Shown: positions 53,001-64,000 of the stretch, in pieces
How the letters are laid out: each line of letters opens with the position of its first letter
Position numbering within the stretch: the first letter of the stretch is position 1
Origin: Rhizoctonia solani
Lineage: Eukaryota > Basidiomycota > Agaricomycetes > Cantharellales > Ceratobasidiaceae
DNA: 64,000 bases
Direction of reading: 5' to 3'
NCBI RefSeq assembly: GCF_016906535.1
Contig: NC_057385.1
Location: forward strand, 806,001 to 870,000
Program-made: the position numbers and the translations under genes
The notes under the pieces: model-generated
The model's input: only the letters and a program-made list of their open reading frames with translations
The model's database searches: none
What the model was told of the DNA's origin: nothing

Positions 53001-53767
53001 CAGACGAGGAGGAGATGCAGGAGGGCTTTGTATGGGTGGCTTGAGTTGAGATTGTTTGCAAGATTGTGATTGAGAACGGGATTGCGATCGAGGTGGAGTA
53101 CTGCTTGCTTCTGGTCCAAGCATACGTGTGACATCGGCTGATGTGCGGTACCAGTAGTCCTAATAAAAATTAGTCCACAGACAGCTCGCTATAACAAACA
53201 CATACCCCTGTATCATCGGTCATGGTTCTTTTATGAGTGGACTGATGAGTCGGGGACTGAAATAAAGGCATGGATATTGGGCGAGGCGCGGTATTGCGTT
53301 TTCTGCAAGAAGCGGTGCGGGTGCTATCTACGGGTGAGTCGACTCCTTTCTCATCAGAAGGACCTAGTTCTGGCAGCTTCGGGGTGGTTGTGGAAGAAGA
53401 GGAAGGAGGAGATGGGTGCGGGTTTTGTTGTGGCTGGGGGCTTTGAGCGATTTGGTAAAGCTCTTTCACCTGTTGCGAAGTGACACCTTTATTGGCAGCC
53501 CAATACTACAAGCTACTTAACACTCGAGAAAATTACGAGACAGTGGATAGGACTTACGACTACCGCTCGCGTCTGGGTGTTGATTTGTTGGGATTCATCC
53601 TGCGAAACATTACTTAGGTCTGCTAGTAGAAGGCTTTCATCCATGCTTATGTCTTCTAAGCTAAGCCAAAATCGGACGCCTCAGTAACCACTCACCCCAT
53701 GTCTGTCATAGGAGCCAGACCTGCCGCCATCGTTGGCCTGTCCAAGTTGAAACGGTTGGAAGTTCAT
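50008..53767 (-). CDS. Crb2/Rad9/53BP1-like DNA damage checkpoint mediator
   Basis: Binds marked chromatin and phospho-partners at DNA breaks and relays the checkpoint signal. It starts MNFQPFQLGQANDGGRSGSY at 53767, then a long disordered N-terminus with many TQ/SQ sites (QLDPTQLK, TGLVKQFSQLSTSETSQERG). After it come basic GRGRGRGRGR and a Tudor-like region (TRVLAWWHGGNYFFGSIVSE, RWEIGFDDSSSSKVPITRI). Two C-terminal BRCT repeats follow: the first ends VPCLSYKWVDEFLQD and the second contains YDYVVCENATTLQTVKSTIG and STEWVKQCIIMGRAVPQIKL. Tudor plus tandem BRCT is the Crb2/53BP1 order. One G is missing at 52341-52343 in the disordered part. Estimated length is about 1,100 residues. Confidence 0.85.
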
Positions 53768-55043
53768 TGTTGCACCGTGTCTCCGCGTCACGTGCCCCAT
53801 CTGAAACTCTGTCCTCGCAGGAGCACTCGCAAGTGTCGACCAGACATGATTATTTCACGTTAGCTCGATTTTAGAGTGCACCAATCACCGACAACCAGAC
53901 TTGAACCTGGTTGGGGATACATACACCACAAATAGCAAATAAGCTAACTATAATAAATATAGAGTTGTGTATAAATCCTCGAATCCGCATAACACTGAGC
54001 TGTCTTTGCCACACACTTTATTCCCAAGAATCTTTTACACATGAGTGATCTCGGAATACGTCTTCTTCGCAATGTGGCACATGCGCGCTTACACTCATAA
54101 TGCATGTCACGTGCATGTTCTCACGTATCCCTTCAGAACACCAATCAAACTCAAAAAGTCAAACGTTTTATATAACTAACCATGGCCGATGCATAAAACT
54201 CTCGCTTTAAATTTACGCCTTGCCTAAGCTCGACAAAGTCTCCAGCTCTAATTGGCCCATTGATCACGGGGCTCGAAAGGTAAATACACGTGGTCGCCTT
54301 ATACTGCTTTCTGATCGCACTATGTGACCAGGGAGGGTCCGATAATGCCGATCAACAACGCCCTACGGCACATAGAATAACCCCTCAGGTGCATTCAGGA
54401 TGTTCTCGACCGGTTCATTCACAAACTTTTGGTGGGAGAAGCCAAACGAACGCCCAGGGTCATCCCTGCAGATCCATCGTAATCGAACTAACCCAAGATA
54501 CATAGGTGTCCTCGTGTTTCTGCTTGATCGTTACGCGTAATTGTGTACCTGCGCAGCAAGGAACTGTTGTATAACGCGGATTTTCCGCTGGTACAACTTT
54601 GCCATATAGTATGGTGGTGTCTCGTCCCAGACTTCCAAACTAGAGTATCCTTTTAGGGAAGCGGTTTGAGTGGCTACAGTACAGTTCAGCGGCTTCGATG
54701 GATTTAAGCTTGCATTATTTACCATGCATTACAGAAACAAGGCGTGTATTTCAGCTTCAAAGTTCACCTACTGTTTGCTGTTCGTTTGCCGAGGAAATGA
54801 AATTGATTCAAATGCAACTACCCGATGCTGGATTGTGAAGGTTGATGAGCACTGTGGGGTCGAAGATCTGGATAATTAAATACGCATATTCCCAACCCTT
54901 CACATACGATCGTTTAGCGCCAAGTAAATATCAAGAATTGGAACTAATTGAATAGTATAATATACAACTCCTATTAATACATACATTCTACTGAGCTTAA
55001 TGTCTAAATCTATTTTTTTCGACAGACAAATGGGGCTGTTGTT
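53768..55043. other. Spacer with a tRNA-like T-arm relic
   Basis: No gene recognised. On the minus strand, 53893-53912 reads AACCAGGTTCAAGTCTGGTT, a perfect tRNA T-stem-loop with B box, but no matching 5' half or acceptor stem is found within 120 nt. Other frames are short. Confidence 0.45.
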
Positions 55044-57464
55044 TTAGGCAACAATTCCCAGAGCTGTCAAGAATTTTGTGGCCTCTTCAGGCTTAGAGAA
55101 ATCGGTAGCCTCACGGCCTTCGCCAATATCTTTGATCTGCACAAACGCAGCTCCAGTTTGGAGACCAATGTGGTCTGGAATGAGTGTAGGACGTGCTCTA
55201 GTCGTACGAGTTGCAAGAATAGAGGCACCAATACGGGGCTCTGCAGCTGTAGTACGCGCCAGGCCAACGACTGAGCGAACAGAAAGTTAGGTATGAGTAT
55301 CATCCGAAGGGAAATAGGTTGCTTACAGTCACAAGCTCCATCATCGATAGCTTGTGCCATCCCACCAGCAGTCTTGAAGCCACCAGTGAGCACAACCTTG
55401 GTGTTAGTCAACTGCCGACGGAGCTTTTCCGAAAATTCGATGAAATAAGCCTCGCGCTTTCGAGTTGACTCGCGCTATATTCGAGCTAATTTAGCTTAAG
55501 CAAGGCCATCAGGAAATGCAAACTTACTGAGTGAGTAAATGCATCAAGCATTGAGTCATAAGTTCCACCCGAGATTTCAACGAAATCAACATTATGTTGT
55601 TCAAGCAGAACGCACAACGCCAGACTATCATCGGCAGTAAAACCTCCGACCAAGAAGTCCTGGCTATTAAGCTTCACGGAAATGCTGAATGAAGAAGGGC
55701 ACTATGTAGTTGCTTTAATAGTGCGGTCTTTGGCTGAAAAGTAGGTGCACGTACTCGGCATCTGATGGCGTTGACGATCTCTAGCATAATCTTTGCTCGA
55801 CCCTCCAGCGCGCCCCCCCACGCATCGGTGCGGAGGTTAGTCAGAGGCGACAGGAACTGAGTAAGCAAGTATCCATGTGCAGCATGTAGTTGGACTCCGT
55901 CGAACCCAGCGAGGAAAAGAGTGTATGAAGCGTATGCGAATCGGTCGATAATGTCCCAGATCTCAGCTCAGTCAATGCACGTGGCTATATGCGTCGTTAG
56001 TCGGTATCGCGTATGATTCTAGAAATATAGCGCACGTACCCGGTTGTATGTTTCGCCCATTGCGGGGGCAGCCATCACCCCACTTGGGCTAACAGGCACA
56101 GGCGTCAGTTTATCAAATGAGAGCCCGGGTGGTTAAGTTGTGCGATCACGAGGGTCGAATGAGAGTGTTTTCGAGCGTTCAGGGCAAGTTCGGCATAGGC
56201 AGAAGTGTAAGGGTGAGGTGTATCTTCGGTGCATGTGAGGGCTGAGAAGGGAGAGAGCGATCGATGATGGGATTTCCGACTGCCTCGAGGTGATGTTTGT
56301 CGACTAGGACGTTGCCGGTGATAACCATTCCTGGATAATAACAAAATATGAGCATAGGTGCTTGTGGGGAATTGGGTTGAAGAACAGCGGGAGCAAGGGA
56401 AGAGAATAGGTGTAATAATTGAAGTGATAAAGGGAAGCATAAGGTGCATAGTTGCGTATGATATAATGAGCGTGCGTGTTTGGTAAACTTAAACCGTCTA
56501 AAATGATGGCATTATGTGCTCTCTATGCGCCCGAGAGCACAAAAGGCACAAGATCAGATCCCTGAGCTCGTCCTGGGGATTTTCATCTCCAGGTGCCAGC
56601 CACGTGGGATCAAATCGGCCATGGATGTGACGCGATACAAAGATGAACGTGATAAATGGAGTAAATAAGGAAGGTAAAGATCAGAAGTATTGTGAAGGAA
56701 TAATATGGAACTTAGTGAAATGGTGGCAGACGTAAATGATGCGCGCGCGCAAAATGGGGAATGCAGGTACATCAACAGCATAGACCCACTGAAGCAACTG
56801 CATTTACTCAGAGTTCCAATAAGATCCATATCGCGATTGGGTTATTATCCCAGCCTCAGAAATAAGGCAAAGGCTGAAAAAGGGACAGGCAAACGTTCGA
56901 CATACCGTATTGACCGCGACTCCATTCTTCATACAGCCTATTATGAAAATTACGAATTGTAATTGAGAAAGTTAGCATTTGAATGTTCATGAAATTATGA
57001 TATTTGTCAAGCGGCCGAGAGGCGGCAAAATGCCCAAGAGCACAGAGCTCTCCAGAGTAGTGAAAGGATAGTAGCCCACCTGAATAAAGCTGAGTTTGGT
57101 TTTCCATGGCTAACCTCGGTTTCGCGGTCGAACACGCATACGCGCTCTGTCATCGGAGCTTTTACGAGCCTATTAGGTACCCTCTAATATGTATACGTGA
57201 GCACTGTACTTCGGCTGCGTAGGAGATAACATACCTTTCCACTGAACGGAAGATAAATGCCATCCCGTAGGCAATAAGGTGTTTCAGACACAGTTTGCTT
57301 CTCGGTAACGAGGCCACAAGATGGGAGTGAGGGACAACAGGAGTGAGTTGCTTACGGCCATTGTAGAGTGAAATAAGGCCGTAGAGCAAGACCTCTGCGA
57401 CGATCCCGACGACGACGACTTCGGTAAGAGTATAATGAGGAATAGAGTCCATAGAGAGGGGCAT
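55044..57464 (-). CDS. Old Yellow Enzyme family NADH:flavin oxidoreductase with a hydrophobic N-terminus
   Basis: FMN enzyme that reduces activated C=C bonds of enones and similar compounds. N-terminal exon (MPLSMDSIPHYTLTEVVVVG then IVAEVLLYGLISLYNG) has a hydrophobic segment unusual for the family. The core follows: VPNRLVKAPMTERVCVFDRE, LYEEWSRGQYGMVITGNV, LVIAQLNHPGLSFDK, FDGVQLHAAHGYLLTQF-LSPLTNLRTDAWGGALEGRA (His pair plus the LR.D.WGG block), VVLTGGFKTAGGMAQAI and a final GLARTTAAEP region ending in LTALGIVA. Three contractions are needed (56249-56251, 56124-56126, about 55967). Intron 56331-56905 is 575 nt, far longer than the others. A Cys-containing alternative start cannot be excluded. 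Confidence 0.88.
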
Positions 57465-58376
57465 GATTGAGCTCAATATGAATGGGAGTGCTTTTAGGAT
57501 GAAGATAGGTTGGAAATGAGATGAATGAAAAGAAACAAGCGATGGGGTGTGAGAGAAAAACGAGTCCGGGTGGGTGTGGTATTGGGAAAAGGCTGAGGAC
57601 TTACTGCTTCATATATCCTCCCTTAGCTATAATTTGCACAAGATCTGGTCCCGGAGAATATACCAATTCCCCATCACACGGGTCTCGTGTTGAGAGAGTA
57701 GATTCACCGCCGAATGAGTTCGTGCAGGGAGAGATAGGGAGGGTGACATGAGTGGAGTAATAGCGTGGGTGGCCAGGGTGGTCCTAGCCCGAAGGTAAGC
57801 CTGGAATGTCGGAGCCGGGGTACTAATTAGAGCCTAATGATCGATTTAGAGAATTAGACTTTGGGCGTAGGACTGGTCGCCACCCAAACAGTGCCTAGAT
57901 AAATGCCCTAGATGGCGATGTATGGCATCGAGAAAGAAATCAAGGGATAATTTGTCAGGATTTGTTGCCGATCAAGTGACAATATGCACGCGCCTTTGTT
58001 ACCCAAAGCTGATAGAGTGTTTGTTACCCTGGTGATTGTCCGGTCAACACAGGGATATACCTTGAAAGTCTCTACTTTCCACATCCACTCGTTTATAGCT
58101 AATACCAAAAGTGTTCCGTAACTATTCTCGCTTTCGAGCGCTGGCATTCTTTTATAATTTATCGATAATTTCCGAATTTGGTCGTGTTTGTGGTTGGCGT
58201 CGCGTGGTGAGTGATCAGAATTTCTTGCTTCGGCACACGCCCCTTGCGCTGTTGCCCCAGCAGCCGGTTTACGACACTGACGTTTACGAACAGATACCAC
58301 GATATACCTTTTATTTTATACTTGGGTTCCACTAAAAATCTTTATTCTTGTTATTCGAGCCGTCCGGCTCCTAATC
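57465..58376. other. Divergent promoter region (OYE / channel gene)
   Basis: The two flanking genes are transcribed away from each other. The minus frame 57908-58300 has no domain and appears spurious. TTATTTTATAC near 58310-58320 lies about 60 nt before the channel gene start and may serve as a TATA-like element. Confidence 0.45.
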
Positions 58377-61300
58377 ATGGCCTTCAGAAATGCTCGTCAC
58401 ACTTTGTCTGAGCCCAACACACTTAGTCAACTCAGCACACTATCGCAGGCACCGTACACTAGTTTTTCACCTACAGATGGGATAACAAGTCTCTCATATA
58501 CTTCCCAAATAACTACTGGTCCATTTACTGGTCCCTTTCCCTCCGCACTCCTACCGGGATTCCAACTTCAACAGAAGGCGCTAGCTCCCAATCTTCGGGT
58601 AATTTAGGGTCGGCTCTACCTCGGCGCCCGCCTCGTTGACTACCACATTGTCTATTACCCTGACACTTCCATCGACGACAATCGTTACTGCTTCACTTAG
58701 CGAGATACCAAATTCGGCACCAGCCCCGTCTATTATCTCTCTCGACCCCATATGTGCAGGTCAAGGTGTTGATGCGGCGGCTACAGGTGTAATCGCATCG
58801 CTTGTTCTCACAACTGCTGTCGGAATCGTTATATGGGTATGTTCCAGCCAGGCTCAGATTCGCCTGCGATGATCGGCCTGGACTGACATCATTCGGTAGC
58901 TCTTCTTCGCTGTAATCCGTCCTAGACTTCCGGCACTCTATGCGGCGCGGGAATGGTTTGTTCGGCCTAAGTAAGTACATCTTACGACTAAGCTTCAATT
59001 TATGTCTAAATGTAACCCTAGCCTTCGACCTCCACCCCTTCGTTCGACCTTCTGGGCCTTTTTGTTTCCTCCTGTACCACTTATACCCGACCTGTCTTCA
59101 CATGCTCCGTTCCCATCGGATGGTGAACTCGCACAGAGAACATTATGGGTTGCGTTCCTTCTTGTTTTCGGCTGGACGATTGTTGGTCTAATTGGAGCGC
59201 TACCACTCTATCTTGTTGGAACACCATGTCTCGGGGACTCTTACCCACGCGCTGTCTTTGGCGGCCGTGTGTCTACATTACAAGACCTGTCCCTGCTTCG
59301 GCTACTAAAAATGTACGACGAAGGTGCTGTTACTACCACCTTCGATACTGGACTCGGGAGGCGTGCAATAGTAAATGGAGACAACCGCACCCCTGCCGCA
59401 CACACCCGGCTTATTATCCTGACCATCTTTATTATCGTCTTATTTGCGTTCCCAGCTCTTTTCAAGCTTTTACGGGAATGGACCAATATTCTTGCGTGTC
59501 GCCGACGTTGGTGGAGGAACTACATTCTGCCGACGTTGTTTGGCTCCGAGCCAATCGTGCGCCCGGGTTTCATGGGTGGGGAGAAGGACGCGTCAAAGAC
59601 CTGTTAGTCAGATGTGGGCTAACGTCTAAGCTTGGTGGAGAGGGTAATATATCGCGGAGTGGCGGTAGTGGCGGTAGGAGTGCAAGCACTCGGAGCCCTG
59701 GACCAATGCGGAGTTTAGGTGGGAGCGGAGACGAACATGGAAGACGAAATCATGGGCTAGAAATGGAAAGGACGCACGACGAAGGAGGCGAAGTGGATGT
59801 TCATGGCGTATTCACGATTGTGTGAGTTAGAATTGGTCCCCTGGCCATCTTCAAGGTTTAACCTCCGTGAATATGATTTACAGGGATACATCACGGCTCG
59901 AAGAGCTTATCCGTGAACGCACTACTGTGCTGGATAATCTTGAAGTCGCTGAAGCCTATTACATTCGTTCGTTCCAACTCTCGGCATCCATTCCTGGCTC
60001 AGACGAGGAGACCTCCGAAGGCGAAGAGCGCCACAGTGGGCCCAGGATCAGTCGACCACTACCTCTAGGGGGAAGAAGACGAGACCGTATTAACCAGCTG
60101 GGGCCTGGAGAACACGGAGGGCCGACGCCCACATCGTACGTTGCTCCATCACAGTATTACAAACTGCGGAATGTCAAAGTTTGTACCTGATCTCCGTCTT
60201 TCACTCTACGACTGACATGCTTCATGGTATTACCAGGGGATAACTGGTGGCCGAATTACATCCTCGAACGATAGCCTCGCATTCCGTATCAGTCAGCGTG
60301 TAATAGGGAGTCGCTTCCAGGAAGTCACACGTGAATCTGTCTCCTTTGGGCGTCTGCCGTTGGATCCAAGGTACGAGTAGGCCATACTGGTGAATTGGCT
60401 GCTGTACCTCCCACTCCCGCTGTACATGGTGCATTCCCAAGCACTGGAACTGGGTCGGAATCGCTGGGGGCGTTTGGGCCAAATCACCCTCCAATCGATG
60501 AGGAGTCATGGGAAATGACTGATGTGCCTGGCGATGCCGAATTTGCTCGTGGACGAAGAGGCACAAGTTGGCTTTCTTCCACTGCAGTTGGGACCGGAAC
60601 AGGGACAGGAGGCCCCTCGAAAGCTGCAACTGTGCGCGAATCAGTGGCAAGCCCCAAACCGATGAGGAAGATGCGGGAGTCAAATGACCCATATACTCAC
60701 AGAGAAACCTTGGATACTCTTGGGCGCCGAGATAATAGCGATGAATATCGTCGACAGGCTACTATGGATAGCAGAAGAGAGCCTATTATTAGTACTCCTA
60801 ACCCGACTCCAGGCCGTACAAGCGCCGCGAGACGGCGAAGCGGGGACCACTCTTCTACACACCGCCAGCCTATTTTACGGCCCATCTCTGGATTGGACCA
60901 TGATACTCTCACACTGGTTTACGACGATATCCGAACATGGCGCTCGCGTCTCAAGGCCCTCAACGGTGAAATCGCTGAAGCACAACAAGAAGCCTACAAT
61001 GCGATAGCAGAGGGCCGAAATGTCAAGGGCTGGCTCCTTGTCGGTCGCAACGTGCGCTACCTGGCAGGCACAGAATCAATCGAGGGACGCGCTAAGGTGG
61101 ATATCCGATGGCGGGAGTTACAGTTAGGCGAACAAGGTGGCCCATGGAGTGATCTCAGGTACTGGACTGTCGTCGCTTTGGTAGCTGTCTTACTTGCCGC
61201 TTCATGTGCGTATTTGCATTTTGAGTTAAGGCGTTTGGAACTCACCATTAGATGATTTTCTTTCTACCAAATTTAGTGATACCCGTAGCCGGCCTTGCCT

Positions 61301-62799
61301 TAGCTGGCGCCCCTGATTTTGCGCACTACCTCCCTTTCCTCACTAGGCTTTCTGGAAGAGATGACCTGGGCGCTTCAATAGCCACAACCGTTGCGCCTGC
61401 AATCACTGCTACTCTTTTCATTACCGTTGGTTATTAGTGATCAACCGCGCGTCACGCTTCAGCGGGCCTGCGTCCGTATCGGCCGAGAAACTCAGAGCGT
61501 TCAAGGCAACATTCTACGTACTTACATTTGTTGCAACTGTATGGATTATCGCTGCCGGGGCACTCATCTTTGGTGTTGGTGCATTTGGCGCTGACAGTCA
61601 AAGGTCAAGGACTGTAGCAGATGGAACCACCTATATTGCAGTTCTCCTAATGGTGATCGTCTTAAACGCGGCAGTTATCGCTCCGGGCCTGCAGATGCTA
61701 CAGCCAATCAGGTTTTGGAAGATATATTGGGCGAAACAAAAGGCTATCACCCCAAGGCAGCGGTTTCGCGGTACGATCCTACCTGGTCAAACGTGCCAAA
61801 TAACTGACTCTCTTTGGGTTCTTAGCTCTCTACCCGGCTTCTTTTAACCCAACTTATGCGTCCGGATGCTGTGTGTTAGCCGTGATATTTGCATCAACGT
61901 TCTCGCTCATCTTTCCTCTCATCGGACCGCCTATCTTACTGCTTGTGTTGCTCTCTTTGGTTGCCTACCGGTACCTGTTGGATATGTTTGGTCTCGAACT
62001 GATGCCCCTTCGACCGGTGGCATACTTCAGCTATGGCTCTTGCGTCGCTTCGCTACCCTTCTTGCTCTCCAACCGACCTTACTCGGCCTTATCCTCCTCT
62101 CCCGACGTTTATGGGTCCTTTCGGGAGTCCTGTTTGGTGCAGCGCTCGTTATTATAGTTATAGTCGAAGTTTACTGCGGATACAGATCCCGTAATCCTCC
62201 CGAACGCAAGTTCAGCCCTATCGTTCGAGATTCACTCGCCACATTCCGCAGATCTGTCCGGGGAAGCAAAGCAAGCGCCGTCTAACGATCGAGGAAGATG
62301 GCACGAGCCTTGTAAGTTCACCAATGGAACGAGGGGGTATACCACGAGGGTCGATTGCCTCAGTTTTGGATATGATGAGTATTACCTTGAACATCATGCC
62401 GTCGCCCAACCGCCCCAAAGATGCAGTTCCCGTCGGTAAGAATTAATCTTAATACAACGTGATGAGGGTGACGTCTAAACGAACCTTATAGAGACCGAAG
62501 ATATTGACGACCTCGTGTCTACTGAGCGTGCCGCACACACTTATCCTGGCGCCGCACCAATGATTCCCTCAACGGATCATGCAACAGAGACAGCAGGGCT
62601 ATTATACCCCCCTGAACTTCTTGCGCCTCCGCCGATGATTTGGCTCCCCAACGATCGTTCGGGCATTGCACAATCCGAAGCCTATGACCTAGGAAGGTAT
62701 CATGACTTGGAGACTGTCCTTGACCCTGGGGATTATACCGCAGAGGGGGGTCCGATGGGAAGACGATCAAACGAACGGACTCCTACACCTAAACATTGA
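58377..62799 (+). CDS. CSC1/OSCA-like (DUF221) putative stress-gated cation channel
   Basis: Members are multi-pass plasma-membrane or endomembrane channels opened by osmotic or mechanical stress. The N-terminus is Ser/Thr-rich (MAFRNARHTLSEPNTLSQLS), followed by a membrane segment (GVIASLVLTTAVGIVIW), RPRLPALYAAREWFVRP, more segments (RTLWVAFLLVFGWTIVGLIG; LIILTIFIIVLFAFPALFKL), a large cytosolic region, and the C-terminal 7-TM core. The core includes LPFLTRLSGRDDLGASIATT, FYVLTFVATVWIIAAGALIF, FNPTYASGCCVLAVIFASTF-SLIFPLIGPPILLLVLLSLV and ATLLALQPTLLGLILLSRRL, in the DUF221/RSN1_7TM order. The large loop carries long disordered Gly/Ser-rich inserts, so the total is near 1,300 residues, longer than typical. 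Five contractions are required (58550, 58607, 59574, 61980, 62271). The family call rests on the TM core; the cytosolic loop is strongly divergent. Confidence 0.75.
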
Positions 62800-63152
62800 C
62801 GCTGAGCATTGTCATTCCGCCGTTGTTTTAATGTATACCTTGGCTCCAGTCTACACGATATTTGTGAGCCAGAATTTTGTATTAGTTGTTCATATCTTTA
62901 GTGTTTTGTGTTTTGTAGTTGATGTTTCAGAACACTCCCTTATATTCCACATTTATGTCTGGATATTTGTCTGTTTGTAGAAGGTTGTCCATATCCCTGT
63001 GTTTTCCCAGACTAATGAAATGCCTTATTATACCATATGGTAAGGGTCGCTGCATTCTATCGATATCCTAAGGAGTGGCGTGTGAAGTTTATAAATTAAG
63101 AAAAACGAAGCCAACAATGGGGTATAAGTGACGAAATGTAACCATTCTCAGC
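62800..63152. other. Convergent 3' spacer
   Basis: T-rich DNA between the stops of the channel gene and POP7. No feature apart from likely 3' UTRs. Confidence 0.55.
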
Positions 63153-63853
63153 CTAAACTTTCTTGGACAGTAAAGTTCTAGAGCTCTGTCCGTTAGAACT
63201 GACGATAATCTTGACCTGAAAAGAATCAATATTCCATACGAGCCAGGACCGACCATGACATACATGTAATGATGACTTGTTCCGAGCCTTAGTCTCAATG
63301 TCTTCTTCTTCGTTTTGCGGGTGAATCTCATCGACGCATGACGTAGTGCCAGTAGCGATCTGTAATTACGCCTTGAGACGAACCTCTGGCAGTGAGAAAT
63401 TATGTGCCGACCTCATTGCGAATATCTTGTGGGCCATACGGTAGACACTCCGGCAAAGAGGTCACAAGGAGTAGTAGATGAGGAATTGCCGCTCCTAAAG
63501 CATATAGGTGCAAAGTGTCATACCTATGACTCCATTCGTAAACCAATTGCCATTGGGGATATCGGTCTTACTCACCCGTCATCCAGAATAAGGGACTTGC
63601 ACCTCCGAAGATACGCCCCTAGTTTCGTGGACCTTGTTATGCAAATTGTATTCTTCCCCTCTTTGTGAGAAGAGCGAGGACCAGTGACATTAGATGCGGG
63701 ATGAACAGTTGGAACTGGTCTCTGAGGTTTTAGTTTAACTCTGGTAAAAGGCGATGCAGCAGACTCAGCCGCTTTAGTGTCTTTCTTTCCCGACTTTGGT
63801 CGCGTAGGCCTATTACCACCAGCGTTCTTCTTGCTTGACAAAGTTTTTGACAT
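63153..63853 (-). CDS. POP7: RNase P/MRP subunit POP7 (Rpp20, Alba family)
   Basis: Binds the RNA of RNase P and RNase MRP, which process pre-tRNA and pre-rRNA. Exons: 63576-63853, 63412-63523, 63264-63359 and 63153-63215, in exact phase, total 182 residues. A basic disordered start (MSKTLSSKKNAGGNRPTRPK) leads into the Alba domain: ICITRSTKLGAYLRRCKSLI, DDGYDTLHLYALGAAIPHLL, LLVTSLPECL, then ATGTTSCVDEIHPQNEEEDI and the last strand NKSSLHVKIIVSSNG. KLGAYLRRC and LGAAI are the diagnostic motifs. The second intron begins GTCGGC, a weak donor, but the join restores the Alba strand. No frame break is needed. Confidence 0.9.
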
Positions 63854-64000
63854 CGCGGGGAGGTATGATTCACACGAGTGAAAGCTATTGACTCAGTGGG
63901 CCAACTCCAATTAACAATGGTCAGAGTCGAGTCAAAGGACAGATTCGAGTGTTTTGATTGTCATTGCCCTGGATATCACGTGACCTAGTGACCAGATTGC
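63854..64000. promoter_or_regulatory. Upstream region of POP7
   Basis: About 150 nt upstream of POP7, ending at the window edge. It contains TCACGTGA-type sequence (ATCACGTGACC at about 63976-63986), an E-box-like CACGTG. No gene. Confidence 0.4.

Noticed and set aside
57908..58300. 130-codon minus-strand frame
   Set aside because: No domain; lies in the divergent promoter region between two well-supported genes.

Overview
This 64-kb window reads as nuclear DNA of a filamentous basidiomycete. The evidence is genes split by many short introns (mostly 45-70 nt, GT-AG, some GC-AG), tightly packed genes on both strands, a secreted copper-radical glyoxal oxidase, an Old Yellow Enzyme and a divergent CSC1/OSCA-type channel. 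The style fits Agaricomycetes, and a Rhizoctonia/Ceratobasidium-like fungus is my best guess from general familiarity; the genus is inference. No prokaryotic operon, CRISPR array or intact transposon was recognised.

Layout: 1-4.7 kb holds the 3' part of TSR1 (40S maturation) tail-to-tail with a USP5/Ubp14-type deubiquitinase. At 7.3-8.3 kb is a WrbA/Pst2-type flavodoxin-like quinone reductase, and at 9.6-10.6 kb a low-complexity hypothetical gene. From about 10.6 to 17.6 kb coding density drops: a pyrimidine-rich spacer, a 32-nt perfect palindrome, one small hypothetical gene and scattered exon-like fragments of an unassigned gene. At 18.8-23.7 kb lie an SRPK kinase, a hypothetical gene and histone H3. 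A 2.6-kb spacer leads to a membrane RING-CH ubiquitin ligase and a divergent small gene (26.3-28.9 kb), then a 180-nt foldback and an intron-containing tRNA-Thr(UGU) near 30 kb. At 30.6-41.2 kb are a Nup155/170 nucleoporin, a VTA1-like ESCRT cofactor with a very long disordered middle, and a 64-residue small protein. At 42.8-49.7 kb are a 3'-5' exonuclease-fold protein that has lost its first catalytic motif, glyoxal oxidase, and a type II membrane O-fucosyltransferase-like protein. At 50-57.5 kb are a Crb2/53BP1-like checkpoint mediator and an Old Yellow Enzyme. The window ends with a CSC1/OSCA-like channel (58.4-62.8 kb) and RNase P/MRP subunit POP7 (63.2-63.9 kb).

The genes are mostly unrelated housekeeping functions (ribosome and tRNA processing, ubiquitin, splicing kinase, chromatin, nuclear pore, endosome, DNA damage) rather than one pathway. 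The strongest window-wide observation is that at least twenty reading-frame breaks, in eleven otherwise well-conserved genes including histone H3, are each explained by one missing base in a G or C run. This points to homopolymer contraction in the assembly rather than decay, and the protein calls below assume it. I did not find a convincing new biological system. The best candidates for a second look are the foldback element, the palindrome at a composition boundary, the exonuclease-fold pseudoenzyme, the expanded VTA1 and the uncharacterised 12-17 kb stretch.
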